Shown here: one piece after another, positions 40,681 to 48,519 of the stretch
How positions within the stretch are numbered: position 1 is the stretch's first letter
How the letters are laid out: every line of letters starts with the position of its first letter
From: Asparagopsis taxiformis
Lineage: Eukaryota > Rhodophyta > Florideophyceae > Bonnemaisoniales > Bonnemaisoniaceae
Assembly (NCBI GenBank): GCA_030407315.1
Contig: JALQPE010002365.1
Span: 1 to 48,519 of the forward strand
Length of the DNA: 48,519 nucleotides
Direction: 5' to 3'
Notes under the pieces: model-generated
What the model saw: only the letters and a program-made list of their open reading frames with translations
The model's database searches: none
What the model was told of the DNA's origin: nothing
Made by a program: the position numbers and the translations under genes

Positions 40681-43600
40681 CCCCTCATTCCGGTTCTTCT
40701 CGTCTGTTTCATCGTCCCCCGTATTGACAATGGGACTCCACAGCTGCCGGTTCCCAGGGTCCTTGTGCACCTGCTCCCCCTCCCACGTTCCCAAAAAGTA
40801 CCGAAACAATTCCTGGTTAGGAATTTCTTCCATAAGACCCAAGTCAAATGGGAACTTGTCCGACGCATCTAGGTAGCTTACATCCGCGAAATTGTGCATC
40901 ACCGTATACCCTCGCTCGTTGATTTCCGTTCGGCAATTGTGGAAGTACGCCATACCAGTGCCGGCCTCATACGAATCCTTCCAGCTTGTAGACATTCGCG
41001 CAACCTGAGCGAAGTCCAGCCTCGAGGGTAGAAACGTCGATGTAGGCTCACACATCGCCTTGGCAGCCATCTTCCACGCTGCGAAGAACATCGGATAGAC
41101 GTGATCGATTTCGAATAGCACACGAGCCCGATGTTCTTCCGGAATATGCAGCCCCTCAAACACAGGGTCCATCGCCACTTGCTTCAAATACCTCACCTCT
41201 CTGCCCTCCTCATCGATTTCCACACTCTCCAATAACAACCTGAGCTCAATCGGGGGCAGACAGCCAACCCTCACCGATGCGATGACATCCGCGGGACGCT
41301 GCGCCAGATGATGCCCTTCGGCTCGGTCTTCGAAATCGTCAGGAAGAGACGGCATACGGTCGTCGAAGAGGAGGTCGTCTTCAGAAGGAGAGTCACGAAC
41401 GATGTAACCGTCTTCATCGACTTCCACTCCTTCCGGAACAGTGAATGTAATTGTCACTTCGCGGACCCCCTTGCTTTCGACTTGGCCCTCGTCTGCACCC
41501 TGTTTGTCTTCCTCGTCCGAAGCGGTATGGACAGATTCTTGGTTGGAGGGAGTCGCACCAGCACGTTGGTTATCTTGGGGGACAATCTCAACGGCAGAAT
41601 CGGGGGAACGGGCGGAGTCTTCGTCAACCTCATCACCGGAAGCAGTGGCTTGTTGTTGATCGGTGGGTTTATCAACAACGGCCTGCTCTTCTTCCCCGGC
41701 GGATTGTTGTACCACAACCGGCTCTTCTTCCTCGAGGCGTGTGCTCCCCGTCGAGCGAAGTCGCTGTGAACGGCGGCGGATGCCATGCGAAGCAGGCTCA
41801 TGTTCGACATTCCGCTGCTTCTTGTGAGTGAGTCTCACATTGGCAGCAGAAGGGCGGCGTTTGCGTCGAGCCTTAGTCTTCTTCTTCAATGTCGGATTGA
41901 AAAACTCTTTCAAGTTCGTTTCCAAATCCTGTAAACGCGTGGTTCTCCGTCGCATTCGAACCTCACTGCTCCGGTCGTCCCCTCTATACATTGCAATGGC
42001 ATTGGTGAGATGCCATTGCAACTCCTTCGGCTGCTTAACCGACCCAATTGCCATCTCTGTGCTCAGAAATGACTTGCGCATAATACTCTTTGGGCGCCCA
42101 AACGCAGCGTACAGAGAATTTGCTATTGCAGTCACGCGACGGACGTATGTATAAAAGTCGTTCACGTCAAAGCGTCCATCCGGACGTCCGCCATGAGCAG
42201 GGTTCAAGTACTCCGAAAGACCACGCAAGACGAAGACAAAGTTTTCTTCCAGCAACTCGCGCACTATCTTGTGGTCCAGGTGCGTTATCCCAATCTCGTT
42301 GCGGCGCTCGGAATTGTTCAGCTCACGCAACACGTCGTCGAGAACAGGATGCTTCAGCGTTGCTATAGCCAAACGCGTCCACCGCCGAGCCGTGTTCGTC
42401 GAATTCATCATCCCCATGAACTGCGCCTCGAACAATGTTCGGATGACATCAGACTCACGCAAGTCGCCAGCGTTTTCCACGTTGTTTGCAACAGCAATCG
42501 TACGGATGAACTGCTGGATGGACGACAAGATTCGAACCAGGGAGCGCTCCGTCAGTTGCGTCCCAGTCGTATGGTTCGACTCTGCACTCTTGTGGATGAT
42601 CTCATGAGGCTGGAGATCACTGTCGTCCTTGCGGCGAAGGTAGTACACATCCAGAGGCTGAGTAACCCAGCGCAAGCGGTTTGCCTCCTGTGGCAGCTTG
42701 GTTCTGTGCATACGGGTGAGGCGCGTGAAGTCATCCGCAATGCTATGCATAGCATTGAGACGATGCAGTCCGTCGATCACGGTCACGTTCGCATTGGCAT
42801 GGAATTTGCCATTCTGGAACAGACGCGTGTCGGCGGACAAATGCGTGTTCTGCGACCTCAGCACCGTCACAGTGATACGCGAAGAGCTCACATACCCCAC
42901 CGCCAACATATTGTTGCGCAGGTCCTCCACGTGGTCTTCTTTGACATCGCGAAGGGTCACGGCCGGTTCCACTAGCTGCCTCACCAACACAGTCGCTCCT
43001 TCTCCGACGTAATCCGACGTCACAAACTTGGGCACCATAATTTGCGTCCCCTGCTGCTCACGAATGCTTTCCGCCACCTCCGGTTCGTCGTCCACCTCGG
43101 TTACGTCCTGCGTAGTAGCTTCGGTGACGTTGGAGCGAGCAGGGTGCTTCGTGCCTCCACTGGAGGCTCTGGCAGAGCGAGCAGGGCGCTTCGTGCCTCC
43201 CGAAACCGGGACGGAGCGTGCTGGATGCTTCGTACCCCCCGAACCAGTGATTTCGCCTGCTGGACCGGTACTGGGCATCCGTCCCGAGCTGGCCTGGTTC
43301 GTCGCTGCGTTGAAGTTTGACGCTGCAGCAGGGGTACGAATGTCGCTAGAGCCATCCTCCGCAGCGGGGCGCATCATCCGAGTATCCCAAGGGTAAAACG
43401 CCGCGGCGTATGCTCCACCCATCGTCTCCGGCGGTCCCTCGGCGCCATCAAACATGTACGGGAACGGGAGGTCCTTGAACTTGTCCTTAGTCGCAATGTT
43501 GCGCACGACGATATAGTCGGCCTCGTCGGTTTCCGGCAGCTTGTGGTTGTGCAGCGTGCGCGGAAGGCCAACATCGCCACCAGCAGTGCTCACCGAAGCC

Positions 43601-43743
43601 GTCCCAATATGCACAGCCGCACCGTCCACGTCCGCAAACAAGTCGACATCGACGCCGCGCTTGAGTCCGCGCGACTCCGCTGACGCGCTCACTTGATCGC
43701 CGCAAACCGTTGAAAACAAACTGCTGAAATGCGTATCCGCCAT
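40597..43743 (-). CDS. ParB-like domain protein, N-terminal part of the ParB-dioxygenase fusion
   Basis: I choose the ATG at 43743 (MADTHFSSLFSTVCGD); the frame is open to 43926, but that extension looks noncoding. With the dioxygenase the protein is about 1310 residues. Residues of about 170-204 hold a repeated GGTKHPARS motif. The ParB/Srx-type fold spans about 240-400, with VRQLVEPAVTLRDVKEDHVE and the signature DGLHRLNAM (G325, H327, R328) seen in ParB partition proteins and ParB-like nucleases or CTPases. A helical region follows to about 620, then a basic segment (KKKTKARRKRR) and a long acidic disordered part. The last 200 residues before the slip (HVYPMFFAAWKMAAK, NERGYTVMHNFADVSYL) lead into the oxygenase. 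The 3.1 kb open frame argues it is functional. Confidence 0.85.
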   Translation of the reverse strand: MADTHFSSLFSTVCGDQVSASAESRGLKRGVDVDLFADVDGAAVHIGTASVSTAGGDVGLPRTLHNHKLPETDEADYIVVRNIATKDKFKDLPFPYMFDGAEGPPETMGGAYAAAFYPWDTRMMRPAAEDGSSDIRTPAAASNFNAATNQASSGRMPSTGPAGEITGSGGTKHPARSVPVSGGTKRPARSARASSGGTKHPARSNVTEATTQDVTEVDDEPEVAESIREQQGTQIMVPKFVTSDYVGEGATVLVRQLVEPAVTLRDVKEDHVEDLRNNMLAVGYVSSSRITVTVLRSQNTHLSADTRLFQNGKFHANANVTVIDGLHRLNAMHSIADDFTRLTRMHRTKLPQEANRLRWVTQPLDVYYLRRKDDSDLQPHEIIHKSAESNHTTGTQLTERSLVRILSSIQQFIRTIAVANNVENAGDLRESDVIRTLFEAQFMGMMNSTNTARRWTRLAIATLKHPVLDDVLRELNNSERRNEIGITHLDHKIVRELLEENFVFVLRGLSEYLNPAHGGRPDGRFDVNDFYTYVRRVTAIANSLYAAFGRPKSIMRKSFLSTEMAIGSVKQPKELQWHLTNAIAMYRGDDRSSEVRMRRRTTRLQDLETNLKEFFNPTLKKKTKARRKRRPSAANVRLTHKKQRNVEHEPASHGIRRRSQRLRSTGSTRLEEEEPVVVQQSAGEEEQAVVDKPTDQQQATASGDEVDEDSARSPDSAVEIVPQDNQRAGATPSNQESVHTASDEEDKQGADEGQVESKGVREVTITFTVPEGVEVDEDGYIVRDSPSEDDLLFDDRMPSLPDDFEDRAEGHHLAQRPADVIASVRVGCLPPIELRLLLESVEIDEEGREVRYLKQVAMDPVFEGLHIPEEHRARVLFEIDHVYPMFFAAWKMAAKAMCEPTSTFLPSRLDFAQVARMSTSWKDSYEAGTGMAYFHNCRTEINERGYTVMHNFADVSYLDASDKFPFDLGLMEEIPNQELFRYFLGTWEGEQVHKDPGNRQLWSPIVNTGDDETDEKNRNEGRARFTSTRHCWLTMPRTMRRISTGSSL

Positions 43744-44089
43744 GGTTGTTGAGTTGGAAAGGAAAAGAGATGGTTGACGTTGACGTATTCGAGTGATGTG
43801 GATGGTATGTTTCACGTTAAGTTGAAGAATGGTCGTGAACGCCAATCGCTGGAAATAATAACACAATACAACCGAAATTTTGTTAGGTACACACCTATCG
43901 TGACCGCTGGAATGCAAGACAGGCAATCGAGATGTGAGTGTCCGTTCAGAACGGGCCCGAGTCGGGCTCTCGAAACCTGACGAGGTGGCGTGAAGCAGGC
44001 AGTGTCCTTGATGTGTAATGTGTTAAAATTACAGCTGTCAAGCTAGGCGGCTTTTGGGGCGGCTGCGAGCACCCCTTTATCCGGGGAAC
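43744..44089. other. Upstream region of the ParB-dioxygenase gene
   Basis: About 350 bases separate the chosen start from the next satellite units. No TATA-like box stands out and no gene is present. Confidence 0.4.
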
Positions 44090-45200
44090 ACCCTGATTTG
44101 AGTTAAAATTTGGGCTATTCTCAAAAACATGCACATGTGAACATGTTTTTGAGATGGGGGTGTGCCGTACGGCACAATCGACCCGCCCAAATCGTTGATT
44201 TTTGCAAGATTTTTTGTGCCCGAAATTTTAGAATTTCTGGGCTGGCCAGCAGTGCATCTGAGCTGGACATCCACCGGACGTCCATTTCAGGTTGGTCGTG
44301 TGCTGCCTACATCCACGCATTGCAGCAACTAAGCAGGCGGGTTCACTACTAATATAAAGTGCACGGAATATGAGTAACGTGATGGGTGAGTAGTGTTTCT
44401 GTTGAGGGAGTAAGGCGGGACCATGATGAAACACGGAAGAAGATTTCTCCCTAGCATAACTTAGGCTTGAAGCCTGCAATCGGCCCATCTTCCGGCGCCA
44501 TTTAGCCTCACAGTTAGTGCTTACAGAAGCCAGTGATGACCCCGCTCGGGGCGGCGGCCGGTTCCTGGGGCCGTTGTGGCCAAATTAGACACCCTGATTT
44601 GAATTAAATTTGGGCTATTCTCAAAAACATGCACATGTGAACATGTTTTTGAAATGGGGGTGTGCCGTACGGCACAAACGACCCGCTGAAATCGTTGATT
44701 TTTTACAATTTTTTTGTGCCCGAAATTTTAGAATTTCCGGCTGGCCAGCAGTGCAATCGAGCTGGACATCCACCGGACGTGCATTTCAGGTTGGTCGTGA
44801 GAGAGTGGGGTGGGACCATGATGGAACAAGGACCAAGACCTGTCCCTGGCGTATTGAGCCTGAAATTGACCCTTTGTCAGACGCCATTTAGCCTTACAGT
44901 TAGTGCTTACAGAAGCCAGTGACAACCCCACTCGGGGCGGCGGTCGGTTCCTGGGGCCGTTGTGGCCAAATTAGACACCCTGATTTGAATTAAAATTTGG
45001 GCTATTCTCAAAAACATGCACATGTGAACATGTTTTTGAGATGGGGGTGTGCCGTACGGCACAATCGACCCGCTGAAATCGATGTTTTTTGCAATATTTT
45101 TTCTGCCCTGAATTGTAGAATTTCTGGGCTGGACAGCAATGCAACTGAGCTGGACATCCACCGGCGTCCATTTCAACTTGGTCTTGTATTTTGCATCTGC
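44090..45200 (+). repeat. Satellite array between the ParB-dioxygenase and methyltransferase-SET genes
   Basis: Three units in the same orientation as at 37.6-39.5 kb, with palindromes at 44162-44175, 44662-44675 and 45049-45062. The first has a type A spacer and the second type B. The third has a variant (CTTGTATTTTGCATCTGCACG) and a damaged GGACGTCC motif. The first begins abruptly at 44090, suggesting insertion or a truncated unit. Confidence 0.9.
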
Positions 45201-45402
45201 ACGCATAACAGCAACCAAGCAGTCAGGTTCACTGCTCGGACGAAGTGCACCTAGAGTGTGAACGATTGGTTTTTGACAGGCGAGTACTGCCGAATAGGTT
45301 TCACCCTGGACTAATGGTGGCTGGACATTCTGCATATATGATATACTTCAACTCTGGAACGTAGCTTTATTTGTAGTCGAAATGAAAACATCTTTCGTGA
45401 CC

Positions 45403-45930
45403 CTAATTCCATGCTCTAAACGCTGTCCCATAATGAACGTAGAGCTCCTGCCCCGGACGGATATCGCGGATTGCACGTACTACAATGATCTTCGGATTTT
45501 CTAGGTCCTTCGCCTTGAGCTTCTTCCCCGTCGAACCGCTGCTGTAGTTCTCGACAAACTCGACGTTGGCCATCCGCCTGGTGTCTTCCGCCGGAGTGTC
45601 CTCACCTCGCAAATACCGCGGGTCGTTGATGAACTGCGCCGAACAGAACGGAGCCGGAACAATCCAAATTGGATGCTCGATGTTTTCGTCGTCCTCCGCT
45701 GTTGCATACAGCTTGATAGCATACATCAAGAATGTTTCCTTCGTTATCGCCATGTGACCCTCTCCGTACGCGAACCTCATCGACTCCTTGCTCATATCAG
45801 AGTACACAACAGTTCCGTAGTATGCACATACTTCGTCACCAACATTAAATGTCTGTTCAGCGAAGAGCCCTCTTCCTGCATTTGGATGCTTAATCAGCGA
45901 TGGTCGAACGCTCAATTTTTTTCGCAACAC
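45403..45930 (-). CDS. SET domain, C-terminal part of the methyltransferase-SET protein
   Basis: This is a SET lysine-methyltransferase fold. HPNAGRGLFAEQTFNVGDEV is the cofactor-binding GxG start. CSAQFINDPRY stands where most SET domains have FxNHS/C, so His is replaced. GQELYVHYGTAF is the final motif with the catalytic Tyr. A 90-residue middle contains the variable part, and no post-SET cysteines are seen. There is no ATG: the frame opens just after a seven-A run (45914-45920). Reading one base off, the upstream frame continues into it (MRAHDCVAKK then LSVRPSLIKHPN). I infer a fusion to the methyltransferase; a separate spliced gene is the alternative. Confidence 0.8.
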   Translation of the reverse strand: MLRKKLSVRPSLIKHPNAGRGLFAEQTFNVGDEVCAYYGTVVYSDMSKESMRFAYGEGHMAITKETFLMYAIKLYATAEDDENIEHPIWIVPAPFCSAQFINDPRYLRGEDTPAEDTRRMANVEFVENYSSGSTGKKLKAKDLENPKIIVVRAIRDIRPGQELYVHYGTAFRAWN

Positions 45931-47192
45931 AATCGTGTGCCCGCATCACGCGAGGGTTTTCAGTTTGCAACCAGCGGCGCAGGGAAGGTGGCCAATAATG
46001 TACCGGTTTTCTCCATGTGCTCGCGCGACGCAATCGACTCTGGGCACAGCTGCCAGAGGTACTGCCGAATATATTTCGGGAACCTCTGGTACAGGGGAAG
46101 GCCAGGTGGGGTTCGATGATCCTGCGTTCCCTCTGCGTACGCATCGTGACAGAGGGGGACGCCAAGAACTTCTCAGCACTCTGTTTCGCTTCTGTCGTGA
46201 CCCTCATGTCAGTGTTGTTTGAAAGAATTACACGTGACATGACTGCACACAGCTTTGGAAGCGATCGTACCACACACAATTTGTCCATGTCACTGCGACG
46301 AAAACACGGTGCTCAGGCAAGCTCATAGCTGCTTTTCCCGTTGCGAAAGTGCCAGAGAATGGATCGACAACAATATCACCAGGCTGTGAATGCTGGCTGA
46401 TCAACTCCATCATGAGAGCGACGCTCTTCTGCTCTGCACGAACTCTGACCGTAGCACCGGTTGTGCTCCTTGTTCGCCACACATCTCATTCGAATCGATG
46501 GCGGGCATATTGATGGTGACGTTGCACCACGCCGGGTACGTGCCGTCCATGTATCCGTGGTTCCTATAGGCCACCATCTCGCTTCCGGTCTTGAACGGAA
46601 CACCTCGCTTCCAGAAGTGGATAGCGACCTCTGCCATGTTCATGCGTTGGTACCTCTTCCGCCCCGGCATTTGATAGAGGTGCCCAGGTAGTCGGACAAA
46701 CAACAGAGGTACCTCGTCAACGAAGAAAACTGAATTCCGAACGACGTCCTCCTCCTCCTCGTCCTCCTCCTCATCCGCACTTTCTTCGCCACTGTGCTGC
46801 GATGCTTCGGAGTCCGAATTCATGGACGTAACCTCTTCTTCATCCGACCCGTCATCATCACTGGCAGCAGTATCGGTTGGGCCTTCTGACTGCGGTCCTT
46901 TGTACGTTTCCAAGTAATGGAACCATTCGTAGAACTGCAAAACCGAGCAGAACACGATGCCGTGGCCACCGGGGCGCAACAGCTCGTCAAACACTTCGAT
47001 GCTAGCCTGCATATCTTCTGCAGTTAGCCTGTCGTACGAAGAGTTGGAATCGTTCCTCTTACGACGAACATTGTAGGGCGGATCAGTCAGAATGAGCTGA
47101 ACGTTGCCCGTGATGGGCACGTGTTCTCGGCTCTCGTCGGCACTGACCAAATCTTCGAAAGGGACGTCGTACACCCGGCAATACTGACTCAT
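45931..47192 (-). CDS. Beta-class amino DNA methyltransferase
   Basis: From the ATG at 47192 the motif order is that of beta-class N6-adenine/N4-cytosine methyltransferases. Motif IV is DPPYNVRRKR. Next is DELLRPGGHGIVFCS and a target-recognition part containing an acidic insert (EEVTSMNSDSEASQHSGEES and a run of Glu/Asp). Then, after a one-base slip near 46430, come motif X (EQKSVALMMELISQH) and motif I (DIVVDPFSGTFATGKAAM). A further slip near 46290 leads through VILSNNTDMRVTTEAKQSAE to the SET domain. Upstream the frame is also open (EEQESEGQALAKDFLSK before the Met), so the ATG may be internal and the protein continuous with the N-terminal part. The DPPY motif predicts 6mA or 4mC. Confidence 0.85.
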
Positions 47193-48519
47193 TTTCGAAA
47201 GAAAGTCCTTTGCGAGAGCCTGCCCTTCACTTTCCTGCTCTTCTGTCGCATGGGGTGACGGTGACGGGGAGACGGCCCTTGGGCAGTAAGACTGGTCCTC
47301 CCAGGTCCAAGTTGAAGCCTGGTTGTGTGTCTTGTCGACGGAACCAAACCTCTCCCTCCTGTGTTGCGACGAGTGGGAGTGTCATCAACCGGCTTGGGGA
47401 CCTTTTCTGCGTCCGCGGCTTGTGGTGCCGGGCGGAGGACAGCCATAACGTCTTCGTCGAGGGTGTCAAAAACGCTGGCAGCTTGTCCGGATTTCCGCTT
47501 GAGAAGTATATTTCCAGTGCCCCCCAGCGGTCGGACTCCGGCCAGGTGTACAGGTCCGGGTTGACGATAAGAAACTGCAAACGGTCGAAGAACTTCCTCA
47601 CAAAGGTCCCTAAATGCACTGTGCTGCGCACTGGTTTCTTGTCTCTACTTTTCCACCATATCCATCAGGATGAGATAGGGAGCTTTGTTGTGGTAGAGAT
47701 CTAGCTTCTGCTCCATCGGTGCGAATAGACCTTCATCGAGCACGTCAAACCAATGCTCACTGCTGTCGAAAATGATGTACGGCGCCATCAACTCTTCGAA
47801 GCTGGAAAACTTTGCGGCGTAGGCCACATCGGTCCAAGCATGGTATAAAACTTGAACCACGTAACAAGCTCGATTAGTGCTTTTCCGATGGGCTGGGACG
47901 CGTGCGGCTTCGTTCCCCTCTTCGGCCGCATCTCCTATTCGGCGACGCGGCAGGTTCTTGTTGTGATTTCGGATGATAGACAACGCTTGGAAAATACATC
48001 AATACCTCGAACGTTTCCGGTGGAGCAAGAACGAAGGCGCTTGGTTCCCCGCGCTGCGGCGCCTGTAGTGGCGAAGAAGCATGTTTCATCCAATAAGGAA
48101 GGTCTGCGGCACGATCCCAGAAAGGATGCAGTGCTCAACCCATTGCCCGATACGCTCATCCTGTCTTGAAAACTCGGCAATGGGTAATGCCAGACGAACA
48201 ATCTGCTTGGCTCGCTCAACGTTCATCTCTGCCATGACGATTTCGGCAACATCCGCCTCGACTCCAGCATTCTTCGACGACCGCTGAAGGACATGCTGAG
48301 TCGACCTTGCAGCGCCACAATTGTTCTTCCGTGCCCTGCGCAACCCAAGCGCCCAGTTCCGCGTATGTGAAACCTCCCGGCTTGTCCGTCAAGTCTGCGA
48401 AACTTGAGTGGGCGAATAAATCCAGCAAGGCGGAGGAAGTCTTTGCCACGAGAGTAGTTTTTCGCGGGCGGCGCGACCTACGTTTCGACGTGTACCCATG
48501 TCACTAGAATCCTCCCAAG
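47193..48519 (-). CDS. N-terminal region of the methyltransferase-SET protein, frame-broken
   Basis: Coding-like segments in changing frames fill the interval up to the contig end. From the junction: ERAKQIVRLALPIAEF; NHNKNLPRRRIGDAAEEGNE; YHAWTDVAYAAKFSSFEELM and YIIFDSSEHWFDVLDEGLF (47700-47850); VRKFFDRLQFLIVNPDLYTW (near 47560-47600); FDTLDEDVMAVLRPAPQAAD (47400-47470); then a Ser/Glu-rich linker joining the methyltransferase. No domain is recognised. With bases 450-1 this gives an N-terminal region of about 590 residues and a full protein near 1065. Many slips in homopolymers point to read error near the contig end. Confidence 0.5.
48153..48519. repeat. Right copy of the terminal direct repeat / contig overlap
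   Basis: 367 bases matching 1-371 in the same orientation (CGCTCATCCTGTCTTGAAAA against CGCTCATCCTGTCTTGAAAC). The differences are small indels, and this copy keeps some stretches in frame that the left copy does not (ALLDLFAHSSFADLTDKPGG). Confidence 0.85.

Noticed and set aside
41308..42975. Long plus-strand frames opposite the ParB-like gene
   Set aside because: Antisense shadows of a 3.1 kb minus-strand frame with clear domains.
1..48519. Bacterial plasmid or phage origin, suggested by ParB, SSB and a DNA methyltransferase
   Set aside because: Copia LTR element, CACTA/Plavaka transposase, SET domain, secreted LPMO, organelle-type SSB with targeting peptide and splice-like signals all point to a eukaryotic nucleus. 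There are no operons or Shine-Dalgarno sites.

Overview
This looks like nuclear DNA of a non-model eukaryote, dense in mobile elements. The evidence is a complete Ty1/copia retrotransposon with LTRs, a Plavaka/CACTA-type transposase, long satellites and palindromes, SET, Sel1 and LPMO-like genes, and intron-like GTAAGT...CTGAC...TAG units. A red macroalga is my best guess, at low confidence. There is no bacterial operon layout, rRNA or tRNA that I can see. The first 371 bases recur as the last 367 with only small, mostly homopolymer, indels. The contig therefore either closes on itself (a circle or tandem unit of about 48.15 kb) or has an untrimmed overlap. Several frameshifts near the ends are probably sequence errors.

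Layout. (1) 37.6-48.5 kb, continuing over the junction to 0.45 kb: a minus-strand locus with two large genes. One encodes a ParB-like domain fused to a 2-oxoglutarate/Fe(II) dioxygenase. The other encodes a beta-class amino DNA methyltransferase fused, through small frameshifts, to a SET domain. Both are flanked by satellite arrays whose units carry the perfect palindrome GTGCCGTACGGCAC; there are ten copies in the window, in opposite orientation on the 0.77-2.6 kb side. (2) 2.8-8.0 kb: an unknown coiled-coil gene convergent with a broken Plavaka-like transposase. (3) 8028-24156: a 16.1 kb CACTA-type element with inverted ends CACTACGGTGTTG and CAGACAGT-rich subterminal repeats. It sits inside the transposase gene, whose zinc-finger N-terminus lies at 24157-24347. 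It carries a second, degraded dioxygenase of the same type, a macrosatellite built round a 37-bp palindrome, and decayed copies of three host-like genes (an LPMO, a Sel1-repeat protein and an SSB). (4) 25.0-26.1 kb: a tandem array in which splice donors, branch-like CTGAC and acceptors alternate, leaving 27-nt and about 12-nt mini-exons. (5) 26.6-30.9 kb: a probable further element with a 43-bp tandem array, an orphan 674-residue gene with CGT-rich codon use, and GGACGTCC/CTAGTA repeats. (6) 30980-36383: an apparently intact copia element with identical 291-bp LTRs, target duplication ACTGT, and gag, PR-IN and RT-RH in three frames.

Most interesting: the methyltransferase-SET and ParB-dioxygenase pair, which looks like a mobile cassette for writing and oxidising DNA or chromatin marks. 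A homologous dioxygenase sits in the neighbouring CACTA element. The functional reading is inference from domains and has not been tested.
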